DNA of 64,000 bases from SHZL01 sp963784425 (GTDB taxonomy: Bacteria; Pseudomonadota; Gammaproteobacteria; Xanthomonadales; SZUA-36): positions 68,681 through 132,680 of the forward strand of contig CAWARM010000018.1 of assembly GCA_963784425.1 (NCBI GenBank), written 5' to 3'. Positions 29,552 through 38,050 of this stretch are shown piece by piece; within the stretch, counting starts at the first letter, position 1, and each line of letters opens with the position of its first letter. The notes beneath the pieces are model-generated. The model was not told where the DNA came from, ran no database searches, and saw only the letters and a program-made list of their open reading frames with translations. Made by a program: the position numbers and the translations under genes.

Positions 29552-30655
29552 TCATGCAATTTTTTGATATAGCCGCTCGTATTCGGAAACACATTGGTCG
29601 AAACTAAAACGTTCCTCCAGTCGTTGGGCAGCAGCCTTGCCCATGCGAATCGCCTGTTCAGAATTGTGCAACAGGGACAGGATCGCTTTGGCCAACTCGT
29701 GTTCGTTGTTTTCTGCAAGGACCAGACCTGATTCCTGATCACGAACCAATTCAGGCAATCCATCGACATTGGAAGAGATAATTGGCCGCTGCATTCGCGC
29801 GGCTTGCAGGGCCACCAGCGGCAAGCCTTCGTATCGGGAGGGCAGTAGCATCATCGTCGCGTGGTTGATCAGGGTATACACATCTTGCGGTGGCACCGGG
29901 CCGGTAAAATCCACTTTGTCCAAAATGCCCAGGGTGACAGCTAGTTGTTTCAAAACCACTTCTTCAACACCTTCACCGACGATCTTCAAACGGGCTTTTG
30001 GGAACGTGCGTTCAACCAGGGCAAAGGCCTTCAACGCCAGGTCAAAACCTTTTTGAGGTATCAGTCTGCCCAGGCACAAAATGACGGGTATATCGAATGA
30101 AGGCGGAACGACCTTTATGGCACCCGATACTGAAGGCCCCAACCCGTAGTATGCAAAAGAAAACCGATCCACGAGATCGGGAAACGCCTGGCTGAGCAAT
30201 TGCAGTCCCTTGCTGGATACCGCGTTCACGGCCTGGCTCGCATGGGCCACCTTGCTGAAGACCGAGTTTTCCTTCAATGAGCTCTCAGGCAGAGAATGCA
30301 CCGTGGTCAACGTGGGCGGGCGCACAGCGCTTTGTGTCTGCAGATGCAAGTAAGAAGTGGCCCCGAAATGCAGATGAATGATGTCCGGATTCAGCTCCCG
30401 TTTGAAAGCGGTAATAGCCTTCCTGGCCGACATGAGCGACTTCAGGTCTTTGGCGCTTAGTGCGCTCCAGGTATCAAAACGATAAACGGGAACGGAGCCG
30501 ATTTGCGCAAAAGCCGGAAGGCCTGGGCCAGTGTGCGACGTCAAAACCGTTACATCGTGCCCCCGGGACTGCAACGCAGGAATGAGGTCCATGCTAAACG
30601 TCTCGATACCCCCGATGTGCGGCAGAAACAGGTCGGTCCAGTAAAGAATTTTCAT
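29552..30655 (-). CDS. Glycosyltransferase family 4
   Basis: A 367-residue GT-B glycosyltransferase. It shows the N-terminal acceptor domain start ILYWTDLFLPHIGGIETF, a nucleotide-sugar domain beginning ILCLGRLIPQKGFDLALKAF, and the donor-binding segment LLPSRYEGLPLVALQAARM, in which the second Glu of the usual EX7E is replaced (E...Q). It transfers a sugar from an activated donor, probably to a growing surface glycan. The start overlaps the stop of the upstream GT4 gene as ATGA, so the two are coupled and face the polymer-export operon. Confidence 0.85.
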   Translation of the reverse strand: MKILYWTDLFLPHIGGIETFSMDLIPALQSRGHDVTVLTSHTGPGLPAFAQIGSVPVYRFDTWSALSAKDLKSLMSARKAITAFKRELNPDIIHLHFGATSYLHLQTQSAVRPPTLTTVHSLPESSLKENSVFSKVAHASQAVNAVSSKGLQLLSQAFPDLVDRFSFAYYGLGPSVSGAIKVVPPSFDIPVILCLGRLIPQKGFDLALKAFALVERTFPKARLKIVGEGVEEVVLKQLAVTLGILDKVDFTGPVPPQDVYTLINHATMMLLPSRYEGLPLVALQAARMQRPIISSNVDGLPELVRDQESGLVLAENNEHELAKAILSLLHNSEQAIRMGKAAAQRLEERFSFDQCVSEYERLYQKIA

Positions 30656-31851
30656 GATGTCGTTATGGCGCTGTCATTCTTCTGCGACAGCGTTGTGTTC
30701 AGAAATTCAAGCGTGCGGATGCCGCGCAACAATGTACGCTTTACCGTTTCCGCCGGAGCCGATTGCTCTGACCTGGCACCCAGTAGCTCTATCCACCTGT
30801 GCGCGTTCAGTTCGTCTGAATATTCTGCGGCGACTTTTTGCCTGGCCGCACAGGAGATGAGTGACCATTGCACCGGGTTCGCCGCAATATGCCGTATCGT
30901 GGCAACGAAATCATCACCCCGGTCATCAACCAGGAAACCGGTAGTGCCGTGCTTAATGAGTTGCCCAACACCGCTGCGAATATGCAGGGATACCGGAACA
31001 AGCCCACAGGCCATGGCTTCGAGCATGGCTATGGGCAGTCCCTCGTAATCCGAGAGCAGGACCAGCACGTGTGCTTCCAGCATGACCTGTTGGATTTCCG
31101 CATTGTCAATTTGACCGCCCAGCCTGACCCGGTCGCCCAGCTTTTCTTCCTCAAGGCAGCGTTTTACCCGGACCCGGTCCGGACCATTGCCGTAGAGGAT
31201 CGCCTCGGTGCCCGGAACTTGCCGCACCGCGCGGCACAGGGCCCGGGTCACGTCCAGGATCTGCTTCTGTTCTTGCACCAGGCGCCCAACGTAAATCAGG
31301 CGCAGCTTTCCGTTTGGTACGCGGGCGGCTTGGCCCGGTATTGGCACGCCATAGGGTATCAGGTGCATGCTCGTGGCTGTCTGCAAGCCCTGGGTCTCGC
31401 GGGATAGAAATTCGGACACGCACACCATGTCGGACACGCAATTTCCGGCAGGTCCCATGACAAACTCTGCCAGCACTTTTTCGTAAAACGGATCGTCTGA
31501 ATGCACTATGCCGATACTTGCAATGCCCGCCCGCCTGACCCATCGGGCCGCCAGATAGCCGGCGGCAGCCAGATTGATAACAAAAACCGCGGGGGGTGAG
31601 TCGGCGAGTTCCTGTAACAGCCAGCGCACCTGCATGAACATTGGCTCGCTGCCGGGTATCGACTTGCAGTCAATGCCTTGATCGGACAATGCGCGGAAAC
31701 AGGGGCAGTCCCCCGGAGAGCCTCGCTCGATGAAGAACAAAACCCTGACCTGCCAGCCCGCTCGCTGCAATAACGGCAAGACCCGGCGCAGCCAGGAATT
31801 TGGGCCACCAACAAAATCCGGTGCGTCAAATGTAGTAAACGTGACGTTCAT
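30652..31851 (-). CDS. Glycosyltransferase family 4
   Basis: A 399-residue GT-B glycosyltransferase with the N-terminal Gly-rich donor/acceptor loop (FVGGPNSWLRRVLPLL), the C-terminal domain start LRLIYVGRLVQEQKQILDVT and the EX7E-type motif in LLSDYEGLPIAMLEAMACGLVP. It is the first gene of a two-gene minus-strand unit with the next GT4 and diverges from the nucleotidyltransferase gene across about 110 bp, a likely shared promoter region. A role in making the glycan exported by the neighbouring ABC system is inferred from position. Confidence 0.87.
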   Translation of the reverse strand: MNVTFTTFDAPDFVGGPNSWLRRVLPLLQRAGWQVRVLFFIERGSPGDCPCFRALSDQGIDCKSIPGSEPMFMQVRWLLQELADSPPAVFVINLAAAGYLAARWVRRAGIASIGIVHSDDPFYEKVLAEFVMGPAGNCVSDMVCVSEFLSRETQGLQTATSMHLIPYGVPIPGQAARVPNGKLRLIYVGRLVQEQKQILDVTRALCRAVRQVPGTEAILYGNGPDRVRVKRCLEEEKLGDRVRLGGQIDNAEIQQVMLEAHVLVLLSDYEGLPIAMLEAMACGLVPVSLHIRSGVGQLIKHGTTGFLVDDRGDDFVATIRHIAANPVQWSLISCAARQKVAAEYSDELNAHRWIELLGARSEQSAPAETVKRTLLRGIRTLEFLNTTLSQKNDSAITTS

Positions 31852-31962
31852 TTACGGCGCCTGTGCGTCTGCAAAACCCGACAATTGTGCAATAGTTGCC
31901 AAATGGTCAGGATTCAGCCCGGGCACTGTTCCACTCCCTCTTGTAAACATACAATTGATTCG

Positions 31963-33084
31963 ATGTTAAGCAAACAGGACCCCGATGTGTTTCTTGGCCG
32001 GCCACTTCGCCCCGAAGCCCGGTTTTTGCTCTGCTGTGCGCGCACTGATTTGAACCGCGATACGGTTGAACGCGCGAGGTCTCTTGCCAGCCTGCCGCTG
32101 GACTGGGAGTTTCTCTGTGCTTCAGCCGACAAGCACCGCCTGACCCAACTGCTGTTCAGGAATCTGTCCGCGATAGAACCCAACTCCATGCCACTGGATA
32201 TCAGGACACGATTGCGCCATCAGTTTTATTCCAATGCCGGTTCGAACCTGAAGCTGGCAGTCGCACTCACCGGCCTGTTGCGGAAATTCGATACGGCAGC
32301 TATCCCGGTCATTCCATTCAAGGGTAGCATCCTGGCTAATGGTACTTACGGAAAGCTCGCATTGCGACAAAACTATGACCTCGATTTATTCATTCGTGAG
32401 CAGGATATTGAAAAAAGCAAACAGCTGCTTGCTGACGAGGGCTATACTTTCGATGAAATCTTCGATCGTGCAGCGCGCTACAGGAGTGTTGCCAAAGATG
32501 TTGAAATCGACCTGCACTGGGCGTTCACTCCCCGCTACTTCCACCATATTGTTAAATTTGACGAATTGTATGCGTGCACCCGCGCGGAATCCCTGCTGGG
32601 GCAACGTGTCATAACGTTCTCTGCTGAGGATTTCCTGCTGATTCTGTGCTTGCAGGTGGTGAAAGACTGTTGGGAACGGCAACAGCAACTGGAGCACCTG
32701 TCCAAGGTTTGTGACATCGCCGAGCACCTGCGCGCAAACCCGCTACTTGAGTGGTCGCGAGTAATTCAAAGTGCGCGACAGCAAGGACTGGAGCGCATAT
32801 TCCATTGTGGGCTTATAATGGCCCGCGAATTACTTGGAGCTGAACTTCCGCCACAGGTCTTGAGCACTATTGAATCCGATTATAAGGCCCGGAAATGTGC
32901 TCAAAAAATGTGTCGTTCGATCTTCACCGACCGCGACACGCTCTCTCCCCTGGAAAATCCCTATTTTTCGATGGGGCTGAGGTTCCGGCAGCTTTGGTTT
33001 TACCTCGGCATCCGGGAACGTTTCCGGGAGCGGATCAAGCATCTTGGGGAGATTTTCAAAGTGCATCGCCCGGCGCGAACCTGA
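31963..33084 (+). CDS. NTP_transf_5-type nucleotidyltransferase
   Basis: A 373-residue protein with the layout of the uncharacterised nucleotidyltransferase family PF14907. A hydrophobic strand with IPVIPFKGSILANGTYG (the KG motif) precedes the metal-binding pair D139-L-D141 in NYDLDLFIREQDI. The later IDLHWAF supplies a third acidic residue. It may transfer a nucleotide or a related group to a small molecule, peptide or sugar; no member's role in such a cluster is known to me. ATG 31963 is the first start that does not lie in a non-conserved leader. It heads the eight-gene plus-strand operon. Confidence 0.78.
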   Translation: MLSKQDPDVFLGRPLRPEARFLLCCARTDLNRDTVERARSLASLPLDWEFLCASADKHRLTQLLFRNLSAIEPNSMPLDIRTRLRHQFYSNAGSNLKLAVALTGLLRKFDTAAIPVIPFKGSILANGTYGKLALRQNYDLDLFIREQDIEKSKQLLADEGYTFDEIFDRAARYRSVAKDVEIDLHWAFTPRYFHHIVKFDELYACTRAESLLGQRVITFSAEDFLLILCLQVVKDCWERQQQLEHLSKVCDIAEHLRANPLLEWSRVIQSARQQGLERIFHCGLIMARELLGAELPPQVLSTIESDYKARKCAQKMCRSIFTDRDTLSPLENPYFSMGLRFRQLWFYLGIRERFRERIKHLGEIFKVHRPART

Positions 33085-33134
33085 TTTTTCAGCCGGGGAA
33101 CGCCAGTCGTCATTCTTGTTAAAGGAAGCGAAGT

Positions 33135-33593
33135 ATGCCGTTTACAGAAAGATACGAACCCGCTGGCCAGGACGTTGTTGCAGAGGAGATTGATGGCGAA
33201 GTGGTCATTGTGAACCTGAAAAACGGTAACTATTACAGCCTGACCCAAAGTGCCACGCTGATCTGGGCAGGCATCCAGCAACATGCCACGGTACTGCAGA
33301 TCCGCGAACGCGTTGCGCAAGGATATCGCGGTGAGTGCGATGCCATGAACCGGGACATCGATGAATTGATTCGCGCGCTGGAAGGGGAACAGTTGATCAG
33401 GCGCCTGCCTGATTCCGGTGCCAGTGCGCCGGGCGCTGCAACGGTGACCGAAGGGGTTTCTGTAGCAGAGCAAGTAGCCTATCTGTCGCCCATATTCGAG
33501 CGCTTCACCGACATGGGCGACCTGTTGTTGCTGGACCCGGTGCATGAGGCCGAAGAAGAGAAGGGCTGGCCGCATGCCAAAGGCAATGCATGA
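33135..33593 (+). CDS. PqqD-like protein with a conserved-looking C-terminal tail
   Basis: A 152-residue protein. Residues ~1-92 form a PqqD-type winged fold (VVAEEIDGEVVIVNLKNG, YYSLTQSATLIWAGI, DIDELIRALEGEQLI). PqqD-like domains bind leader peptides of ribosomally made peptides (RRE domains). A Ser/Ala/Gly linker and a tail of about 45 residues follow, containing FERFTDMGDLLLLDPVHE and ending GWPHAKGNA. The tail has the look of a short conserved peptide rather than a random end. From memory, PqqD-like proteins with HprK-like kinases and NTP_transf_5 proteins form a recognised gene association (HPr-rel-A system), and all three occur in this operon. PQQ synthesis itself is not implied. Confidence 0.8.
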   Translation: MPFTERYEPAGQDVVAEEIDGEVVIVNLKNGNYYSLTQSATLIWAGIQQHATVLQIRERVAQGYRGECDAMNRDIDELIRALEGEQLIRRLPDSGASAPGAATVTEGVSVAEQVAYLSPIFERFTDMGDLLLLDPVHEAEEEKGWPHAKGNA

Positions 33594-33631
33594 GGGCCAA
33601 TTTTCACCTCGGCGTTGACTCCGGCTAATCC

Positions 33632-34327
33632 ATGAGCGCCATCCCCGTCGAGATCAGCGTCATCATTCCCGTGCATAACGGGGAAAAGTACCTGGCGCAA
33701 TGCATTCAAAGCGTGCTGGAGCAAAATTACGCGTCTTTGGAAATGCTGGTGGTGGATAACGCATCGACCGATGCCACAGCCACCATAGCCCGTGAGTTTC
33801 CGGCCACGCGATATTTCTACCTGCCGCACAAGGGCATGGTCCCTGCGCTGAACCATGGTGTCCGGAACAGCCAGGGTGGTTTCCTGTGCTTTCTTGATGC
33901 AGACGATTTGTGGAAGCCGCATAAACTGGCTGCTCAACTTGCTGTGTTCAATCGGAACCCGGCGGTGGACTTCGTATTCGGGCATGTAGAACAGTTTATT
34001 TCGCCCGAACTGGAAGAGCCAGCCAGCTCACAACTGTTTATCCGGGAGAAAGAATTGCCCGGTCATATCAAGGGCGCAATGCTCATCAAGAAGCAGAGTT
34101 TCTGGCGGGTTGGCCTTTTCGACGAAGCTGCCGAGTATGGGGATTTCATTGACTGGTACATGCGGGCACAGGAGCAAGGCTTGCAAGAAGTCATGTTGCC
34201 TGATGTGCTGTTGATGCGGCGGATCCACGGGGCAAACATGGGCTACCTTGACCGGAGCAGGCGCATTGACTATGTCCGGGTACTCAAGCGCGGGCTGGAC
34301 CGGAGGCGGCGCTTGGGCAAGGCATGA
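33632..34327 (+). CDS. Glycosyltransferase family 2
   Basis: A 231-residue GT-A glycosyltransferase with the classic start (ISVIIPVHNGEKYLAQCIQSV), VDNASTDAT, and the DxD-type metal site in FLCFLDADDLWKPHKL. It is short and soluble, without transmembrane helices. It would add a sugar to the polymer or lipid acceptor. It sits 39 bp after the PqqD-like gene, and its stop overlaps the start of the next gene as ATGA, confirming operon membership. Confidence 0.85.
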   Translation: MSAIPVEISVIIPVHNGEKYLAQCIQSVLEQNYASLEMLVVDNASTDATATIAREFPATRYFYLPHKGMVPALNHGVRNSQGGFLCFLDADDLWKPHKLAAQLAVFNRNPAVDFVFGHVEQFISPELEEPASSQLFIREKELPGHIKGAMLIKKQSFWRVGLFDEAAEYGDFIDWYMRAQEQGLQEVMLPDVLLMRRIHGANMGYLDRSRRIDYVRVLKRGLDRRRRLGKA

Positions 34328-35331
34328 AAACCTGGACTCGTTTCGTTTATCCGCGCTTGCCAATAGAGCACATCTGGCTGCTGGGCGCCTCCACGCAAGC
34401 CAGTTCCGGCGCAATGGCTGCATGGGAGCGCTGGCGCGAACACTGCCAGGTTGAGACAGCGGATTTACCGTCCCAGGACATGTTCGGCATGTTGTATGCG
34501 CATTTGATAGCCGGCCTGGGAGGGCCGGAATCAACCGTTTTGAAGGGCGTCTATAAGCGCAACTGGTATGCCAACCAGCTGGTGCTCGCGCAATTGATGC
34601 CGCTGCTGGAGCGCCTGGCAGCCAACGGCCTTCCTGCAATCGTGTTGAATGATGTTTCCCTGGTTGCGGGACATTACCCGGATATCGGGTACCGAGCCAT
34701 TCGTTGTATCGATCTGCTGGTGCGCCATGTGGACTGGAACAACAGCGTGTCGGTGGCATCCGGGGCAGGGTGGCAGGAGCAGCGCAGCCGGTCGTTCGGG
34801 TCGCCCGGGGCATTGTCCATCCATTCGTTTTCCGGACCTGGAGGCGAAAGCCTGCGGATCTGGACCAACCTCTTTGTGGCTGAACCACTGGCACATACCG
34901 AAGAGCGAACCTGGCACGAAGCTCGCAGCCTGGAACTCAACGGCCAGAACATATTGTCTCTGGGGCCAGTCGAGCAATTGTTGTGCCTGAGCGCTGATGT
35001 GTTCAGGGATACAGGCCCGCCATTGCACCTCTATGCAGACGCGCGCGTTCTGCTGGAATTGCTCGCATCCACTTCCGACTGGGTGCGCCTGGTCTGGCAG
35101 GGGCAACGTTATGAATGCATCCTGCCGTTGCGCAACCTGCTGGTGTTTCTGCAGGAAAATCTCTCGGTCCAACTTCCTTCCTGGATACTGCCGGCACTTC
35201 ACAAGATGGCTATTTCACACTTTGAATTGCTGCACTACCACCGCGCCTGCGACAGCCTGCCATTGCAGTTCAAGTCGGCTTGTCTGCGGGGGCTAAGGCC
35301 GGCGCGGCGTGGAATGACCCGTGGTAGCTAG
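34324..35331 (+). CDS. Degenerate NTP_transf_5-like protein
   Basis: A 335-residue protein that follows the layout of NTP_transf_5 proteins but has changed active-site residues. The KG motif region reads LPAIVLNDVSLVAGHY (KG replaced by ND), and the DxD position reads R127-C128-I129-D130 (IRCIDLLV), so the first Asp is Cys. The remaining fold landmarks (a helical N-terminus, WTNLFV, LGPVEQLLCLSADVFRD) match the order in the intact protein at 31963. It is therefore probably a non-catalytic partner or substrate-binding homologue. It overlaps its neighbours on both sides. Assignment rests on layout, not on a search. Confidence 0.6.
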   Translation: MKTWTRFVYPRLPIEHIWLLGASTQASSGAMAAWERWREHCQVETADLPSQDMFGMLYAHLIAGLGGPESTVLKGVYKRNWYANQLVLAQLMPLLERLAANGLPAIVLNDVSLVAGHYPDIGYRAIRCIDLLVRHVDWNNSVSVASGAGWQEQRSRSFGSPGALSIHSFSGPGGESLRIWTNLFVAEPLAHTEERTWHEARSLELNGQNILSLGPVEQLLCLSADVFRDTGPPLHLYADARVLLELLASTSDWVRLVWQGQRYECILPLRNLLVFLQENLSVQLPSWILPALHKMAISHFELLHYHRACDSLPLQFKSACLRGLRPARRGMTRGS

Positions 35332-36178
35332 GCCAGCGGCGGGCCTGCCGAACCCGGGCGGGAAAACCGGCTCTGCTGCGAGGTGGAGGCTGGCGCATGA
35401 AATCTCATTTTCGTGGGGGAGGCTAGGTTACGCCCTGGACCTGTTCATCCACCTGATATCGCTGGAGATGCGCCTTCTCTACAAGCGGTCATGGCTGGGC
35501 GTGTTCTGGACGCTGCTGAACCCGGTGATTCAACTGCTCGTCTTCTCGCTGATTTTTTCGCATGTACTCACCGTGGCAACGCCGCGTTATCCCTTGTTCC
35601 TGTGTTGTGGTTTGCTGTGCTGGAATGCGTTTACCGAGTCTCTCACGATGGCGGCGGGGTCGATAGTCAGCGCCCGAAATGTCCTGTACCAGCTTGGTTT
35701 TCCACCATCCGTGATGCCACTGGTTGTGGTGACCGTGGGGCTTATCCACCTGATCTTTTCGCTATCAATCGTTGCCGTGTTGCTGGCCTGGTACAAAGTG
35801 CCGCTGGTCTGGCCGGTTGCCGCGCTGCCGTTAATCATCGGCATCCAGGGCCTGCTCACCTTGGCATTGGCTTTTCCCCTGGCCGCCCTGCATGTCAGAT
35901 TCCATGATGTGAAGCATCTGCTGGCAGTGGTGTTCCGGTTCATGTTCTTCCTGACGCCCATTCTGTACGCTACTGATGCCTTCCCCCATATGCACCGTTT
36001 GTTTTACGCGGCGAATCCCCTTACTCACTTGATCGAGGGGTATCGGACCGTGTTGATGGATGGCGCTTGGCCAGACTGGTCGGCGCTTGCGGGTGTTGCA
36101 GCAGCATCGCTCGTCCTGCTGGTTTTCGGCTTTCGTTATTTCCAGTCACGGCGCTTTCAGTTCATCGAGGAGCTCTGA
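35321..36178 (+). CDS. ABC-2 type polysaccharide export permease (Wzm/KpsM/TagG-like)
   Basis: A 285-residue permease with six transmembrane helices. The start of the domain shows the family signature LYKRSWLGVFWTLLNPVIQLLVF, with later LFFLTPILYATD and an ANPLTHLIEGYRTVL segment before the last helix. It forms the inner-membrane channel that exports a lipid-linked glycan, pairing with the next gene's ATPase. The start is GTG at 35321, overlapping the upstream stop by 11 bp; no ATG precedes the first helix in frame. Confidence 0.88.
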   Translation: MVARPAAGLPNPGGKTGSAARWRLAHEISFSWGRLGYALDLFIHLISLEMRLLYKRSWLGVFWTLLNPVIQLLVFSLIFSHVLTVATPRYPLFLCCGLLCWNAFTESLTMAAGSIVSARNVLYQLGFPPSVMPLVVVTVGLIHLIFSLSIVAVLLAWYKVPLVWPVAALPLIIGIQGLLTLALAFPLAALHVRFHDVKHLLAVVFRFMFFLTPILYATDAFPHMHRLFYAANPLTHLIEGYRTVLMDGAWPDWSALAGVAAASLVLLVFGFRYFQSRRFQFIEEL

Positions 36179-36955
36179 ATGAATCCGGTGATGAAGATCC
36201 ACCAGCTGGGAAAGCGATTTCTGCGGTACCCGACCTCCCGGCCCCAATCCATCATGGAGGCTGCGGTGGTTGGTTGGCGACGCAAACAGGCAGACGAATT
36301 TTTCTGGGTATTCCGGAACGTCAGTTTCGACGTGTTTCCCGGCGAAATGCTTGGCATTGTCGGGCGAAACGGTGCGGGTAAATCCACCTTGCTTTCCCTG
36401 TTGGCCGGGCTGCTGCGCGCCGAAGAGGGCTCCATCCAGGTGCGTGGGAAGGCCAGCGCCCTGCTTGACTTGGGCCGCAGCCTGCATCCCTTGCTGACCG
36501 GTAGGGAAAACATCAGTACTTCCGGCTTGCTGAACGGCTTGACCAGCAGGCAGGTGGATGAGCGTTTCGACCAGATCGCGGAATTTACGAAAATCGAGAA
36601 ATTTCTGGATGCTCCAGTCAGGACCTACAGTAGTGGAATGAAAGCACGGCTGGCATTTTCGGTCGCAGTTCACACCGACCCGGATATCCTGCTCATCGAT
36701 GAATTCCTGTTTGTGGGCGACGAGTTCTTCCAGGCCAAGTGCATTGAGCGCATTCGCGAACTGATGCAGAACGGCACTGCGGTGCTGCTTTCATCGCACA
36801 TTGCCGAGAAGATTTCAGCTCACTGTGACCGGGCGCTGTGGCTGGATACGGCCGGAGTCTGCCGGATTGGCCCACCGGACGAAGTATTGCATCGATACCA
36901 CGCAAGCACGAGCGTGGCGGCCAGCCTGCCCTGCAGCCCGGACCAGGTGCCATGA
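36179..36955 (+). CDS. ABC polysaccharide export ATP-binding protein (Wzt/KpsT/TagH-like)
   Basis: A 258-residue ATPase with Walker A at residues 62-70 (GRNGAGKST), a Q-loop region that reads ALLDLGRSLHPLLTGREN as in polysaccharide exporters, the signature YSSGMKARLAFS, Walker B ILLIDEFLFVGDEFF and an H-loop in LLSSHI. It powers export through the preceding permease; start and stop codons abut. It lacks the C-terminal carbohydrate-binding domain of long Wzt proteins, so it is of the short KpsT/TagH type. The stop overlaps the HprK-like gene start as ATGA. Confidence 0.9.
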   Translation: MNPVMKIHQLGKRFLRYPTSRPQSIMEAAVVGWRRKQADEFFWVFRNVSFDVFPGEMLGIVGRNGAGKSTLLSLLAGLLRAEEGSIQVRGKASALLDLGRSLHPLLTGRENISTSGLLNGLTSRQVDERFDQIAEFTKIEKFLDAPVRTYSSGMKARLAFSVAVHTDPDILLIDEFLFVGDEFFQAKCIERIRELMQNGTAVLLSSHIAEKISAHCDRALWLDTAGVCRIGPPDEVLHRYHASTSVAASLPCSPDQVP

Positions 36956-38046
36956 ATTCCTGGGAGACAGCAGACCAGGTAGCGTTTTTTGACGCGATGT
37001 ACAGTGGTGCCAAACGCGCGGAATTGTACTCCGGCCATACGGAACACCACTATTCGGTGGCCGGACATGAAGTGTGCCTGAGCATTGCAGGAGACGGATT
37101 CGCCGGGAAACTGCTCACTGCATTCAGCCACCTTTCGCGCCCTTCAACCGGAAAGCCAGCGCTAACCATACACGCCTGGGATGATGTTTCTACCCGGACG
37201 TTTTTGCCCAGGCTGGTGTCCCGCTACCTCAATTTTGTGCAAATGCATTGCTTCGATTACCTGGGGCCACGCAACGAGATGCTGGACTTTCACGGCGAGC
37301 GTATTCGTGCGGTGATGCATCTTGATCCGGTAATCGTCAGCCTGTTTGACCCGGTGCGGTCCATCGCACTGTACTGGACGCGGGATGTGACGCAGATCCC
37401 CATTTGGGATTGGGGTACGCCACTGCGAATCATCCTGAATGAGTGGGCCAAGCTGCACCAGCTTTTCCTGGTGCATGCAGGAGCCGTTGGCTTGGCTGAA
37501 GGTGGCGTACTCTTTGCCGGAAAAAGCGGATCGGGAAAATCAACCTCGGCGCTGGCCTGCCTGGATGAGAGTGCCCTGATGTACGCCAGTGACGATTACG
37601 CTTTGCTGAGTGTCACGCCGGACCCCTATGTGCACAGCCTGTATGGCTCGGCCAAACTCAAGGGGGCACCCGATTTTGAGAACTTTTCGCACCTGCTGCC
37701 GCTGGTCGCGAACCGGGACCGGATTGGTGAGCAAAAAGCTCTTATTTTCCTCAATGATGTTTATCGGGGAAAGCTGAGTGCTGGCTTCCCGCTTCGCGCC
37801 ATCCTGGTGCCGCGCATCAGTGGCAGACCTGAAACCACCCTTGAACCAGCCAGTTCCATCGAAGCACTCAAGGCCCTGGCGCCGAGCACGCTGTTGCAAC
37901 TGCCGGGCGTCGGCAAAGAAACCATGGCCAGTCTTTCGGCCCTGGTCCGCCGGGTGCCGGCGTACACGCTCAATGCAGGAACGCACATGCGCAGTATTGC
38001 ACGCAGTGTTGAGGCCCTGCTGAAGGAACTTTGCGGGATTGCCTGA
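36952..38046 (+). CDS. HprK-like Ser-kinase domain protein
   Basis: A 364-residue protein whose C-terminal half resembles the HPr kinase/phosphorylase fold. It has LVHAGAVGLAEGGVLFAG, a P-loop at residues 190-198 (GKSGSGKST) and an acidic pair in YASDDYALL. The N-terminal ~150 residues are not recognised. Classical HprK phosphorylates a Ser on HPr; no ptsH or sugar PTS gene is in the window, so the target is more likely a peptide or small molecule of this operon. HprK-like kinases are known to phosphorylate a lasso peptide in Paenibacillus (paeninodin), alongside an NTP_transf-type gene, which is the closest precedent I know. ATG 36952 overlaps the ABC ATPase stop. Confidence 0.8.
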   Translation: MNSWETADQVAFFDAMYSGAKRAELYSGHTEHHYSVAGHEVCLSIAGDGFAGKLLTAFSHLSRPSTGKPALTIHAWDDVSTRTFLPRLVSRYLNFVQMHCFDYLGPRNEMLDFHGERIRAVMHLDPVIVSLFDPVRSIALYWTRDVTQIPIWDWGTPLRIILNEWAKLHQLFLVHAGAVGLAEGGVLFAGKSGSGKSTSALACLDESALMYASDDYALLSVTPDPYVHSLYGSAKLKGAPDFENFSHLLPLVANRDRIGEQKALIFLNDVYRGKLSAGFPLRAILVPRISGRPETTLEPASSIEALKALAPSTLLQLPGVGKETMASLSALVRRVPAYTLNAGTHMRSIARSVEALLKELCGIA

Positions 38047-38050
38047 AGAA

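Noticed and set aside
31963..38046. A lasso-peptide biosynthetic cluster, suggested by the PqqD-like and HprK-like genes
   Set aside because: There is no asparagine-synthetase-like cyclase, no transglutaminase-like leader peptidase and no precursor peptide frame; the ABC pair is of the glycan type.
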